Below, piece by piece: positions 16,407-25,446 of a stretch of 64,000 nucleotides of DNA. The notes below the pieces were generated by a model. That model ran no database searches, was not told where the DNA came from, and worked only from the letters and a program-made list of their open reading frames with translations. A program made the translations under genes and the position numbers. This DNA is from Mesorhizobium sp. B2-1-1 (GTDB lineage Bacteria > Pseudomonadota > Alphaproteobacteria > Rhizobiales > Rhizobiaceae): contig NZ_CP083954.1 in NCBI RefSeq assembly GCF_006442975.2, positions 310,001 through 374,000 on the forward strand, in the 5' to 3' direction. Each line of letters starts with the position of its first letter. The first letter of the stretch is position 1.

Positions 16407-17659
16407 CCGCGCGCCAGATGAAGCTCGGCGCCTTTCTGTGGGCGACGGGCCACCATATCGCCGCCTGGCGGCATCCCCAGGCCCATGTGAAGGCCGGGAT
16501 CGACATCGATCATTACGTCGCGCTGGCGCGCACGGCGGAAGCGGCGAAATTCGACCTGTTGTTCTGCGAGGATGCGGCCGGCCTGCGCGAAGCCGATGTC
16601 AGCATCGCCAGCCAGACCTCGCGTTCGATCGGCTTCGAGCCGATCAGCCTGCTTTCCGCACTCGCTGTCCAGACCAGCCGCATCGGCCTCGTCTCCACGG
16701 CTTCGACCAGCTACAACGAGCCTTACGGGCTGGCACGAACCTTCCTTTCGCTCGACCAGCTGAGCGGCGGGCGCGCCGGCTGGAACCTGGTCACGTCGGC
16801 CAGCCCGATCGAGGCCGCCAACTTCGGCGCAACGGGTCTCAGACCCCACGCCGATCGTTATGAACGGGCACGAGAATTCGCCGAAGTCGTCACCAGGCTT
16901 TGGCACGGCAAGCTCGGCGCCTCCGGCCATGACGGCCAGAGCTTTTCGGTGTGCGATCCACTCGATTTGCCGCGTTCGCCGCAGGGCGCCCCGGTCATGG
17001 TTCAGGCCGGCGCCTCGGATGTCGGTCGCGATCTCGCCGCTCGCACCGCCGATGTGGTGTTCACCGCAGCGCAGACTTTCGCGGAAGCGAAGGCTTTCTA
17101 CGACGATCTCAAGGGCCGTCTGGCGGCCTATGGACGCGAACCGGACGACATCAAGATCATGCCCGGCGTCGCCCCGGTGGTGGCGGAAACCGAAGCGGAA
17201 GCGCGGGCGAAATACGAGGAGCTGCAGGAGCTGATCCCCGATGACGTCGGCGTAGCGCTGCTGTCCAGCTATCTCAGCATCTCCGATCTTCGGCGCTATC
17301 CGCTCGACGGGCCGCTGCCCGAATTGCCGGAGAGCGAAGGCATGAAAAGCCGGCAGGCCCTGGTCATCGAGCAATCGCGCCGCGACGGCCTTTCCATCCG
17401 CCAGCTTGCCCGCCATTTCGCCGGCGCACGCGGCCATTGGCGCATCGTCGGGACCGCGGTGCAGATCGCAGACGAACTCCAGGCCCGGTTCGAGGGCGGT
17501 GCGGCGGACGGCTTCAACGTCATGCCGTCATATTTCCCCGGCGAACTCGATGCCTTCGCCACCCTAGTTGTGCCGGAGCTGCAGCGGCGCGGCCTGTTTC
17601 GCAGGGAGTATGAGGGCCGCACACTGCGCGATCATCTGGGCTTGAAGCAACCGGTATAG
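16403..17659 (+). CDS. LLM-class flavin-dependent monooxygenase (NtaA/DszA-like)
   Basis: A 418-residue luciferase-like monooxygenase: MKLGAFLWATGHHIAAWRHP, KFDLLFCEDAAGLREADVS, TSYNEPYGLARTFLSLDQL, GGRAGWNLVTSASPIEAANF and the C-terminal GGAADGFNVMPSYFPGELD. The length and long insertion place it with nitrilotriacetate, dibenzothiophene-sulfone and pristinamycin monooxygenases. It overlaps the preceding LLM gene by four bases, so both are probably made together, as two oxygenases or as a diverged pair. It converges with xdhC (13 bp apart). Confidence 0.85.
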   Translation: MTARQMKLGAFLWATGHHIAAWRHPQAHVKAGIDIDHYVALARTAEAAKFDLLFCEDAAGLREADVSIASQTSRSIGFEPISLLSALAVQTSRIGLVSTASTSYNEPYGLARTFLSLDQLSGGRAGWNLVTSASPIEAANFGATGLRPHADRYERAREFAEVVTRLWHGKLGASGHDGQSFSVCDPLDLPRSPQGAPVMVQAGASDVGRDLAARTADVVFTAAQTFAEAKAFYDDLKGRLAAYGREPDDIKIMPGVAPVVAETEAEARAKYEELQELIPDDVGVALLSSYLSISDLRRYPLDGPLPELPESEGMKSRQALVIEQSRRDGLSIRQLARHFAGARGHWRIVGTAVQIADELQARFEGGAADGFNVMPSYFPGELDAFATLVVPELQRRGLFRREYEGRTLRDHLGLKQPV

Positions 17660-17672
17660 CCGCGACGTGACC

Positions 17673-18680
17673 TTACCCGGCCGTCGTCCTATCATGCGGC
17701 ATCTGACGTCCGGCATTTGACGCGGCGCCGTGATTGACCAGCGCCGTCATGATCTCGGCGGCCGCTAGCGCGGCAATGACGGATGGGCGCTTGTCTTTCA
17801 CGGCGTCACCGCCGATTGGGGAAACGAGGCGGGCAAACTGCGCTTCCGTACCCTCCGCCGATTTCAGCAACCAGTTCCTGAACGTCGCTTTCTTGGTCTT
17901 CGAGCCGATCATGCCGACATAGGCGGTGTCGCCACGCTTCAGGGCTTCGGCGACAATCAGGAAGTCCAGCGCATGATCATGGGTGAGGATGGCGAAGGCG
18001 CTGCCTGCAGGCGCGTTGCGCACCTCGGCTTCAGGCATCGGGGTCAGCCGCGTCTCGATGGCTTGCGGCATTCCTTCAAGCGCGTCGGCCCGTGTTTCGA
18101 TGACGACGGCACGCACAGGGAGAAGGGCGACCGCGGAGGCCAGCGCCTGGCCGACGTGGCCGCCGCCGAAAATGTAGACATAAGGCAGTTCAGCCTGCTC
18201 GATTTCCGCGGCCGAAATCAGCTCCTGCGCCAACGTCGCATCGACGAGGCGGATCGACACTTCGACACGCCCGCCACAGCATTGGCCGATCTCCGGGCCG
18301 AGCGCCACCTCGAGGATCACGCGGGTGTCGGGGCGGGTTTCTTCACCCTCCCCCTTAGGGGGAGGGTCGGACGGCAAAGTCGTCTGCGGGGCTGTGAACG
18401 CCACTCCCCCACCCCGTTTCGCTGAAGCCGCTTCGCGGCGTCCGCTCGCCGACCCTCTCGACAAGGGGGAGGGTGAAGAACCAAGCATCTGCCTAGCCTT
18501 GTCGATGGCCATATATTCGAGCTGGCCGCCGCCGATCGTGCCCGATGTCGCCGCTTGCGAGACAAGCATGAAGGCGCCCTTCTCGCGCGGCGTCGAGCCC
18601 TTCGTCGCCGCGACCTCGACGAGCGCGACCCGGCCGGCTTGGCCAAAAAAGGCTTTCAGGCTTTGCACAGTCGCGTTCAT
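17673..18680 (-). CDS. xdhC: Xanthine dehydrogenase maturation factor XdhC, with in-frame repeat insertion
   Basis: XdhC binds molybdenum cofactor, supports its sulfuration and inserts it into XdhB. The N-terminal domain has ALVEVAATKGSTPREKGAFM and GTIGGGQLEYMAIDKARQML, and the cysteine motif GQCCGG is present. The C-terminal Rossmann domain has YVYIFGGGHVGQALA, HDHALDF and YVGMIGSKTKKATF. At 335 residues it is longer than typical XdhC. About 47 residues between KARQML and TRVILEVALGPEIG are encoded by a palindromic repeat element (18339-18480) that keeps the frame open. Start: ATG 18680 with CAGGGAA upstream. It is the last gene of uraH-xdhA-xdhB-xdhC. Confidence 0.9.
   Translation of the reverse strand: MNATVQSLKAFFGQAGRVALVEVAATKGSTPREKGAFMLVSQAATSGTIGGGQLEYMAIDKARQMLGSSPSPLSRGSASGRREAASAKRGGGVAFTAPQTTLPSDPPPKGEGEETRPDTRVILEVALGPEIGQCCGGRVEVSIRLVDATLAQELISAAEIEQAELPYVYIFGGGHVGQALASAVALLPVRAVVIETRADALEGMPQAIETRLTPMPEAEVRNAPAGSAFAILTHDHALDFLIVAEALKRGDTAYVGMIGSKTKKATFRNWLLKSAEGTEAQFARLVSPIGGDAVKDKRPSVIAALAAAEIMTALVNHGAASNAGRQMPHDRTTAG
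18339..18480. repeat. 142-bp palindromic element with ~32-bp terminal inverted repeats, inside xdhC
   Basis: The left end (18339-18370) and right end (18449-18480) are inverted copies of each other over 32 bp with a few mismatches in the middle; the outer arms TTCTTCACCCT and AGGGTGAAGAA are identical. The left end is also a palindrome in itself (CCTCCCCCTTAGGGGGAGG). The intervening 78 bp includes CACCCCGTTTCGCTGAAGCC. The ends share CCCTC/GAGGG sequence with the intergenic palindromes elsewhere in the window. The element is read through in frame by xdhC. Confidence 0.8.
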
Positions 18681-18741
18681 TTTCACATTCCCTGTCGGGA
18701 AATATAGGCCTTTTCGGCCTGTTTTGCACGTTTTGCCGGTG

Positions 18742-21090
18742 TCAGGCCTTCGCCTCTTGCTTCAGCCGCTCGATCGCCATCAGCACGCGTTCCGGTGTCG
18801 CAGGCGCATCGAGACGCGGACAGATCCTGTGGTCGGCGACGCTGGCCACCGCGTCAGACAGGGCATGCAGCACCGACATGCCGAGCGGGAAGGGCGGCTC
18901 GCCGACGGCCTTGGAGCGGTGGATTGTCGGCTCACCGGCCTCCGGCCAATCGGCCAGTGTCACGTTGAAGATCTTGGGCCGGTCCGACGCCAACGGGATC
19001 TTGTAGGTCGACGGCGCATGGGTGCGCAGCCGACCCTTCTCGTCCCACCACAATTCCTCCGTCGTCAGCCAGCCCATGCCCTGGATGAAACCGCCCTCGA
19101 CCTGGCCGAGGTCGATCGCGCGGTTCAGCGAGCGGCCGGTCTCATGCAGGATGTCGGTGCGCTCGACCATGTATTCGCCGGTCAGCGTGTCGACCGAGAC
19201 TTCCGAGCAGGAGGCGCCATAGGCGAAATAATAGAAGGGACGACCCTCGCCCTTATCGCGGTCCCAGTGGATCTTCGGCGTCTTGTAGAAGCCGGCCGCC
19301 GAAAGCTGGATGCGGGCCATATAGGCCTGCTTGACGAGGTCGGCGAAAGGTATCTCCTGGTTGCCGATGCGCACCCTGTTGGGCAGGAACAGCACCTGGT
19401 CGCGCGGCACCTGGTATTTCTCGGCGGCGAAATCGGTCAGCCGGTCCTTGATCTGGCGGGCGCCGTTCTGCGCCGCCATTCCGTTGAGGTCGGTGCCGGA
19501 CGACGCGGCGGTGGCCGACGTGTTCGGCACCTTTCCGGTGGTCGTCGCGGTGATCTTCACCTGGTCGAGGTCGATCTGGAGCTCTTGCGCCACCACTTGC
19601 GCCACCTTGACGTTGAGGCCCTGCCCCATCTCGGTGCCGCCATGGTTCAGATGCACCGAACCGTCGGTGTAGACATGCACCAGCGCGCCGGCCTGATTGT
19701 AATGCGTGGCGGTAAACGAGATGCCGAATTTGACCGGCGTCAGCGCCAAGCCCCGCTTGATGAAGCGGCTGTTGTTGTTGAAGGCCGAGATCTCGCGCCG
19801 GCGCCTTGCATAGCTGGCGCTTTCTTCCAGTTCCCCAACGATGCGGTGGATGATGTTGTCCTCGACCACCTGATGGTAGGGCGTGACGTTGCGGTCGGCG
19901 GTTCCATAGAAATTCCGCTTGCGGATCTCGAGCGGGTCCTTGCCGACGGCGAACGCCACCTCGTCGATGATACGCTCGGCGCCGACCATGCCTTGAGGGC
20001 CGCCGAAGCCGCGAAAGGCGGTGTTCGAGACCGTGTTGGTGTAGAGCGGCGCCGACTGTGCATGCACAGCCGGCCAGAAATAGGTATTGTCGCAGTGGAA
20101 CAGCGCGCGGTCGGTGACCGGGCCTGAAAGGTCCGCAGAAAAGCCGCAGCGCGCCGCGAACATGAAGTTGACGCCGAGAATATTGCCCTCATCGTCGAAG
20201 CCGGCCTCGTAGTCGATGAGGAAATCGTGCCGCTTGCCGGTGGCGATCATGTCGTCATCGCGATCGGGCCGGATTTTCACTGCCCGATGATGCTTCTTGG
20301 CGGCGATCGCGGCCAGCGCTGCAAACTGGTTGCCCTGCGTTTCCTTGCCGCCGAAGCCGCCCCCCATGCGACGCATTTCCACGGTAATGGCGTTGCTCGG
20401 CACGCCGAGTGCATGACCAACCATGTGCTGGACTTCGCTCGGATGCTGGGTCGAGGAATAGATAGTGACATCCTGATCCTCGCCCGGAACCGCCATCGCG
20501 ATATGGCCTTCGAGGTAGAAATGCTCCTGGCCGCCGACGCGCATTTTTCCTTTCAGCCGGCGGGGGGCCTGACGGATCGCAGCAGCCGCGTCGCCGCGCT
20601 TCAGCGTCAGAGGCGGCGTGACGAGTTTGTCCTTGCTCGGATCAAGCGCGCCGATGTCGGTGACGAAAGGCAATTCCTCGTATTCGACCCTTGCCAGCCT
20701 GGTGGCGCGCCGCGCCTGCTCGCGCGTCTCGGCAATCACGCAAAAGATCGGCTGGCCGAAAAACTGTACCTCGCCGTCGGCGAGTACCGGCTCGTCATGG
20801 CGCCCGGTCGGCGAAATGTCGTTCTCGCCCGGCACATCCTTTGCCGTGAGCACGTCGATCACGCCGGGGGCGGCGCGCGCCGCCGACAGGTCCATTTTGG
20901 CGATGGTGGCATGCGTGGCCGTGGCCAAACCGAGGCAGCCATGCAGCGTGCCCGCCGGTTCGGGCATATCATCGATGTAAACGGCGCTGCCGCTGACATG
21001 CTTGTGCGCGGAATCATGGCGCTGGTCTGTGGCGACGCCGCCGACGATCTTTTCGGCCTTTAAATTGGCGCTGGCGTGCTTGTTCATCAT
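18742..21090 (-). CDS. xdhB: Xanthine dehydrogenase molybdopterin-binding subunit
   Basis: A 782-residue molybdenum-pterin subunit that hydroxylates hypoxanthine and xanthine to urate. In order: the a/b hammerhead domain (VSGSAVYIDDMPEP), the cofactor-contact loop RRMGGGFGGKE, the substrate arginine in NTAFRGFGGPQGM, GTEMGQGLNVKVAQV, SGTDLNG, and the base glutamate in KAVGEPPFPLGMSV near the C-terminus. The length is standard. Its start overlaps the xdhA stop (ATGATG/TGA), and xdhC follows after 61 bp. It acts in the cytoplasm as an (AB)2 complex. Confidence 0.96.
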   Translation of the reverse strand: MMNKHASANLKAEKIVGGVATDQRHDSAHKHVSGSAVYIDDMPEPAGTLHGCLGLATATHATIAKMDLSAARAAPGVIDVLTAKDVPGENDISPTGRHDEPVLADGEVQFFGQPIFCVIAETREQARRATRLARVEYEELPFVTDIGALDPSKDKLVTPPLTLKRGDAAAAIRQAPRRLKGKMRVGGQEHFYLEGHIAMAVPGEDQDVTIYSSTQHPSEVQHMVGHALGVPSNAITVEMRRMGGGFGGKETQGNQFAALAAIAAKKHHRAVKIRPDRDDDMIATGKRHDFLIDYEAGFDDEGNILGVNFMFAARCGFSADLSGPVTDRALFHCDNTYFWPAVHAQSAPLYTNTVSNTAFRGFGGPQGMVGAERIIDEVAFAVGKDPLEIRKRNFYGTADRNVTPYHQVVEDNIIHRIVGELEESASYARRRREISAFNNNSRFIKRGLALTPVKFGISFTATHYNQAGALVHVYTDGSVHLNHGGTEMGQGLNVKVAQVVAQELQIDLDQVKITATTTGKVPNTSATAASSGTDLNGMAAQNGARQIKDRLTDFAAEKYQVPRDQVLFLPNRVRIGNQEIPFADLVKQAYMARIQLSAAGFYKTPKIHWDRDKGEGRPFYYFAYGASCSEVSVDTLTGEYMVERTDILHETGRSLNRAIDLGQVEGGFIQGMGWLTTEELWWDEKGRLRTHAPSTYKIPLASDRPKIFNVTLADWPEAGEPTIHRSKAVGEPPFPLGMSVLHALSDAVASVADHRICPRLDAPATPERVLMAIERLKQEAKA

Positions 21091-22568
21091 GCCGCCTCGT
21101 TGCGCGACACCTGGAACGGTGCCCTGGTGCCGGTGGTTTCGACAAAGAAACGCAGCAACAAGTTTTTCGCCGCCAAAGCCCGATATTCAGCGCTCGCCCG
21201 CATGTCGGTGAGCGGCGTGAAATCCGTTGCGTATTCGGTCATCGCCGCCTCGACTGTTTCTTCGGTCCAGGGTTTGCCGAGCAGAGCTTTCTCGACCGCC
21301 GCAGCCCGCTTCGGCGTCGCCGCCATGCCGCCATAGGCGATGCGGATATCGGCCACGGTGCCGTCCCTGGCCAAGGTCAGAAAAAACGCGCCGAGGGCGG
21401 CGGTGATATCCTCGTCGCGGCGCTTGGTGATCTTGTAGACGCCGAACTTCGTTTCGTTTGCCGGAACCGGCACATGCACGGCCTCGACGAACTCGCCGGC
21501 CTGCCGGTCCTGCTTGCCATAGGCGATGAAGAAATCCTCGAGCGGGATCGTGCGCCGCTTGCTTCCACGGCGCAGCGTCAGCCGCGCGCCGAGCGCGATG
21601 AATGGCGGCGGTGTGTCGCCGATCGGCGAGCCATTGGCGATGTTGCCGCCGATCGTGCCCATGTTGCGCACCTGTTCGCCGCCGATGCGATCGAACAATG
21701 GCCCGAGCGCCGGGATGCGTTTCGACAGCATCGCGAAGGCATCGGAATAGGTGACGCCGGCGCCGATCGAGATCACGTCCTTGTCCTCGGCAATGGCGCA
21801 CAGCCCGTCGAGATTGCCGATGAAGATGACAGGCGAAATATCGCGCATGTGCTTGGTCACCCAGAGACCGACATCGGTCGAGCCGGCGACGATGGTGGCG
21901 CCCGGTTCCTTGTCGAGCACGGCGGCGAAATCGTCAACGTCAGCCGGCACGACGAGCCGCGCCTTGCCGGCGCCGATCTCGATCCGTGCGCCGTCGCCCA
22001 TCGCCTCGAGTCTGGCCATGATCGACTGACGCTCCAGCGCCAGCGGATCCTTCTGTGCTTTGCCGTAGCTGGAGATGGCGCGAGCCGCGCGCATGATCGC
22101 CTCATAGCCGGTGCAGCGGCAGAGATTGCCCTGCAAGGCCTTTTCGATGGCCGCGTCCGACGGTTCCGGTGATTTCATCCACAAGCCGTAAAGCGACATG
22201 ACGAAACCTGGCGTGCAGAAGCCGCATTGCGAACCGTGGAAATCCACCATCGCCTGCTGCACCGGGTGCAACTGGCCCGGCGTTCCACGGAGATGCTCGA
22301 CCGTCACGACATGGGTGCCGTCCAACGAACCCAGAAAGCGGATGCAGGCGTTGACACTTTCATAGACCAGTTCGCCGGCGGAAAGCCTGCCGACCAGCAC
22401 GGTGCAAGCGCCGCAATCGCCCTCTGCGCAGCCTTCCTTGGTGCCGCGCAGCGATCGGTCGAGCCGCAGCCAGTCAAGCAAGGTCGCGTCAGGCGCCACG
22501 GATGACAGCACGACATCCCTGCCGTTGAGGATAAAGCGGATGTCGTTGCGGATCTTGACCTCGGCCAC
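21087..22568 (-). CDS. xdhA: Xanthine dehydrogenase FAD/iron-sulfur subunit
   Basis: A 493-residue small subunit. The N-terminal plant-type 2Fe-2S domain has C47, C52, C55 and C75. A second 2Fe-2S domain has C115, C118, C150 and C152 (CGFCTPGF, GNLCRCTGYE). The FAD-binding domain (about 200-370) carries TIVAGSTDVGLWVT and the loop MGTIGGNIANGSPIGD, followed by the CO_deh_flav_C domain. It passes electrons from the molybdenum centre in XdhB to NAD. It begins three bases after the uraH stop and overlaps xdhB by four bases. Confidence 0.96.
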   Translation of the reverse strand: MAEVKIRNDIRFILNGRDVVLSSVAPDATLLDWLRLDRSLRGTKEGCAEGDCGACTVLVGRLSAGELVYESVNACIRFLGSLDGTHVVTVEHLRGTPGQLHPVQQAMVDFHGSQCGFCTPGFVMSLYGLWMKSPEPSDAAIEKALQGNLCRCTGYEAIMRAARAISSYGKAQKDPLALERQSIMARLEAMGDGARIEIGAGKARLVVPADVDDFAAVLDKEPGATIVAGSTDVGLWVTKHMRDISPVIFIGNLDGLCAIAEDKDVISIGAGVTYSDAFAMLSKRIPALGPLFDRIGGEQVRNMGTIGGNIANGSPIGDTPPPFIALGARLTLRRGSKRRTIPLEDFFIAYGKQDRQAGEFVEAVHVPVPANETKFGVYKITKRRDEDITAALGAFFLTLARDGTVADIRIAYGGMAATPKRAAAVEKALLGKPWTEETVEAAMTEYATDFTPLTDMRASAEYRALAAKNLLLRFFVETTGTRAPFQVSRNEAA

Positions 22569-22571
22569 GTC

Positions 22572-22946
22572 TCAGCTCCCCCTGTAAGTCGAATAGCCAT
22601 AGGGCGAGACGAGCAACGGCACATGATAGTGCACGGCATCCGCCATGCCAAAGCGGATCGGCACGGTATCGAGGAAGGCCGGCTCGGGCAGTTTCGTTCC
22701 CTGGCGCCGCAGATAGTCACCAGCGGCGAACACAAGCTCGTATTCGCCGGTCTGGAAATCCGCGTCGGCCAAAAGCGGTGCGTCGCAACGGCCATCGGCG
22801 TTGGTGGCGACCGTCTTCAGATGCGTCCTGGCCGGGCCATCGATCCGGTAGAGCGCGATCGACAATCCCGCCGCGGGCTTGCCGGTTGCCGTATCCAGCA
22901 CATGGGTCGTCAGACGCCCGCCATCGATTTTCGACGTTTCTGCCAT
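22572..22946 (-). CDS. uraH: 5-hydroxyisourate hydrolase (transthyretin-like)
   Basis: A 124-residue transthyretin-related enzyme that hydrolyses 5-hydroxyisourate, the product of PuuD, to OHCU. Signatures: [19 protein letters not shown] near the N-terminus with the catalytic histidine, the arginine in [13 protein letters not shown], and the diagnostic C-terminal tetrapeptide YRGS ([10 protein letters not shown]). It is the first gene of the minus-strand operon uraH-xdhA-xdhB-xdhC and diverges from puuE-uraD. Confidence 0.96.
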   Translation of the reverse strand: MAETSKIDGGRLTTHVLDTATGKPAAGLSIALYRIDGPARTHLKTVATNADGRCDAPLLADADFQTGEYELVFAAGDYLRRQGTKLPEPAFLDTVPIRFGMADAVHYHVPLLVSPYGYSTYRGS

Positions 22947-23147
22947 TGTCCGCCTCCCATTCCAATACGAACAAACCGGCCGGTACAGCCAAACATTGCT
23001 GATGAATTGTGCGCCAATTAAAGGCGATGCATAAGTCCCGGTCGAGCGGAGTGCGACAAAAACACTTTCAAAAATTTTCGGGGGAATGCGAGAAGCACCC
23101 TTTCGATATCCTGATCATACTTCGGGCGATGCCCCGTGGGAGGGACG
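22947..23147. promoter_or_regulatory. Divergent promoter region uraH / puuE
   Basis: The 201-bp intergenic region separates two divergent purine operons and must carry both promoters. It is AT-richer than the genes around 22998-23035 and 23055-23085 (AAAAACACTTTCAAAAATTT). No palindrome strong enough to name an operator was found. Confidence 0.4.
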
Positions 23148-24572
23148 ATGCGTTACACCAGAGACATGCGCGGCTACGGAGCCAATCCGCCGGATCCCAA
23201 ATGGCCCGGTGGCGCGCATGTGGCCGTGCAATTTGTCGTCAATTACGAAGAAGGCGGCGAGAACTGCGTCCTGCATGGCGACAAGGCTTCGGAAGCCTTC
23301 CTGTCGGAAATCGTCGGCGCGGCTCCCTGGGCGGGCCAACGCCATTGGAACATGGAATCGATCTACGAATATGGGGCGCGGGCAGGCTTCTGGCGGCTGC
23401 TTCGCCTGTTCACCGAGGCCGAGGTGCCAGTGACCTGTTACGGCGTCGCCACGGCACTCGCCCGCTCGCCCGATCAGGTGACGGCGATGCAGGATGCCGG
23501 CTGGGAGATCGCCTCGCACGGACTGAAATGGATCGACTACCGCGACCACAGCGCCGAGGACGAGCGCCGCGACCTCAAGGAGGCGATCCGGCTGCACTAC
23601 GAAGTGACAGGCGCGCGCCCGACGGGCTGGTACACCGGCCGGACGTCGGTCAACACCGTGCGGCTGGTGGCGGAGGAAGGCGGCTTCGACTACGTCTCAG
23701 ACACTTATGACGACGAACTGCCCTACTGGTTCGCGGATGAGGGGACCGACAGGCCACAGCTCATCATCCCCTACACGCTCGATGCCAACGACATGCGCTT
23801 CGCCACGCCGCAGGGCTTCAACTCGGGCGACCAGTTCTTCGCCTATCTGAAGGACAGTTTCGACACGCTCTATGCCGAAGGCAAGGCTGGGCGGCCGCGC
23901 ATGATGAATATCGGCCTGCACTGTCGCCTCGTCGGGCGGCCGGGGCGGGTGGCGGCGCTGAAGCGCTTCGTCGACTATGTGAAGTCGCACGACAAGGTCT
24001 GGCTGGCGCGGCGTATCGACATCGCCAGGCATTGGCGCGAGACCCATCCATACAAGCAGCCGGTGCTGCGCCCTTCGAGGATGGAATTCGAGGCCTTCGT
24101 GCATGCTTTCGGCGGCGTTTTCGAACATTCGCCGTGGATAGCCGAGCGCGCCTACGAGCTGGAACTTGGCCCGGCGCACGACAGCGCCGGCGGCCTGCAC
24201 AATGCGCTCTGCCGCGTTTTCCGCGCCGCAAGCGAAACGGAGCGGCTGGGCGTGCTCAACGCCCATCCAGACCTTGCCGGCAAGCTGGCAAGGGCCAGGC
24301 GGCTGACGGCGGAATCAGCCAGGGAACAGGCTTCGGCCGGCCTCGATGAGCTGACCGACAAGGAGCGCGAGCTGTTTTCCAAGCTTAACGCCGCCTACGT
24401 CACCACCTTCGGTTTCCCGTTCATCGTCGCGGTGAAGGGCAAGACCAGGCAAGAAATCCTGGCGGAGTTCGAAAGGCGCATCGGCAACAGCCGCGGCGTC
24501 GAATTCGAGACCGCCTGCAAACAGGTCGAGCGCATCGCGCTCTTCCGCCTCAAGGACATGCTTCCGCAATAG
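23148..24572 (+). CDS. puuE-uraD: Allantoinase (PuuE, polysaccharide-deacetylase type) fused to OHCU decarboxylase (UraD)
   Basis: A 474-residue bifunctional protein. Residues about 1-305 are a cofactor-independent PuuE allantoinase of the polysaccharide-deacetylase fold (FVVNYEEGGENCVLHGD, GWEIASHGLKWIDYRDHS, TGWYTGRTSVNTVRLV, IGLHCRLVGRPGRV). Residues about 315-474 are UraD (FGGVFEHSPWIAERAYE, the catalytic-type HPDLAGKLA, LNAAYVTTFGFPFIVAVKGK, and the ending ERIALFRLKDML). UraD turns OHCU into S-allantoin, and PuuE opens allantoin to allantoate, so the fusion joins consecutive steps. GGAGGG precedes the ATG at 23148. It heads the plus-strand operon with allE, allA and the deaminase. Confidence 0.94.
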   Translation: MRYTRDMRGYGANPPDPKWPGGAHVAVQFVVNYEEGGENCVLHGDKASEAFLSEIVGAAPWAGQRHWNMESIYEYGARAGFWRLLRLFTEAEVPVTCYGVATALARSPDQVTAMQDAGWEIASHGLKWIDYRDHSAEDERRDLKEAIRLHYEVTGARPTGWYTGRTSVNTVRLVAEEGGFDYVSDTYDDELPYWFADEGTDRPQLIIPYTLDANDMRFATPQGFNSGDQFFAYLKDSFDTLYAEGKAGRPRMMNIGLHCRLVGRPGRVAALKRFVDYVKSHDKVWLARRIDIARHWRETHPYKQPVLRPSRMEFEAFVHAFGGVFEHSPWIAERAYELELGPAHDSAGGLHNALCRVFRAASETERLGVLNAHPDLAGKLARARRLTAESAREQASAGLDELTDKERELFSKLNAAYVTTFGFPFIVAVKGKTRQEILAEFERRIGNSRGVEFETACKQVERIALFRLKDMLPQ

Positions 24573-24582
24573 GTTTGAACCC

Positions 24583-25446
24583 ATGGATACGATCAGGATG
24601 CCCGAGCGAACCTATTATGCTCCACATGGCGGCCATTCCGGCCAGAGTGAGCTTCTGACCGGCCGCGCCGTCTTCACCGAGGCCTATGCCGTCATCCCCA
24701 AGGGCGTGATGCAGGACATCGTCACCAGCGCCCTGCCATTCTGGGACAAGACCCGCGTCTGGATATTGTCGAGGCCGCTGTCGGGCTTTGCCGAGACGTT
24801 TTCGCAGTACATCGTCGAGATCGCGCCCGGCGGTGGCAGCGACCGGCCGGAACCCGATGCCGGCGCCGAGGGCGCCTTGTTCGTGGTCGAAGGCGAACCG
24901 ACCGTCCTGCTTGCCGGCGAAAGACATGTCTTGCGGCCGGGCGGCTTCGCCTTCCTGCCGCCGTCGAGCGGCTGGACTGTTCGCAACGAAAGCAATGCGG
25001 CTGTCCGCTTTCACTGGATACGCAAGGGTTATGAGTCCGTCAGCGGCCTCGAGGTCCCACAAGCCTTCTTCACCAACGAGCAGGACATCGGGCCGACGCC
25101 GATGCCCGGTACCGACGGCCGTTGGGCGACGACGCGCTTCGTCGATCCGGCCGACATGCGCCATGACATGCACATGACCATCGTCACCCTCGAACCGGGC
25201 GCGGTCATTCCCTTTGCCGAGACCCATGTCATGGAGCACGGGCTCTATGTCCTGGAAGGCAAGGCCGTCTACCGGCTCAACCAGGACTGGGTCGAGGTGG
25301 AGGCCGGCGACTATATGTGGCTGCGCGCCTTCTGTCCGCAGGCCTGCTATGCCGGCGGACCGGGAAAATTCCGCTATCTGCTCTACAAGGACGTCAACCG
25401 GCACGCCAAGCTCGGCAGTGCCGGGATCGCAGGGCGTGCGCCGTGA
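24583..25446 (+). CDS. allE: (S)-ureidoglycine aminohydrolase, bicupin
   Basis: A 287-residue protein of two cupin domains (N-terminal about 45-130, C-terminal about 185-265). The metal-site cupin is the second, with VIPFAETHVMEHGLYVLEGK and the aromatic stretch ELGDYMWL-like GDYMWLRAFCPQACYAGG. The family (YlbA/AllE) releases ammonia from ureidoglycine to give ureidoglycolate. It lies 10 bp after puuE-uraD and overlaps allA by four bases. The upstream enzyme that makes ureidoglycine, allantoate amidohydrolase, is not in the window. Confidence 0.93.
   Translation: MDTIRMPERTYYAPHGGHSGQSELLTGRAVFTEAYAVIPKGVMQDIVTSALPFWDKTRVWILSRPLSGFAETFSQYIVEIAPGGGSDRPEPDAGAEGALFVVEGEPTVLLAGERHVLRPGGFAFLPPSSGWTVRNESNAAVRFHWIRKGYESVSGLEVPQAFFTNEQDIGPTPMPGTDGRWATTRFVDPADMRHDMHMTIVTLEPGAVIPFAETHVMEHGLYVLEGKAVYRLNQDWVEVEAGDYMWLRAFCPQACYAGGPGKFRYLLYKDVNRHAKLGSAGIAGRAP

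Noticed and set aside
18339..18480. Frameshift or pseudogene in xdhC
   Set aside because: The inserted segment keeps an open frame and both flanking domains are intact.
18325..20127. 600-residue plus-strand ORF
   Set aside because: Antisense to xdhC and xdhB; no known domain, driven by high GC3 of the real genes.
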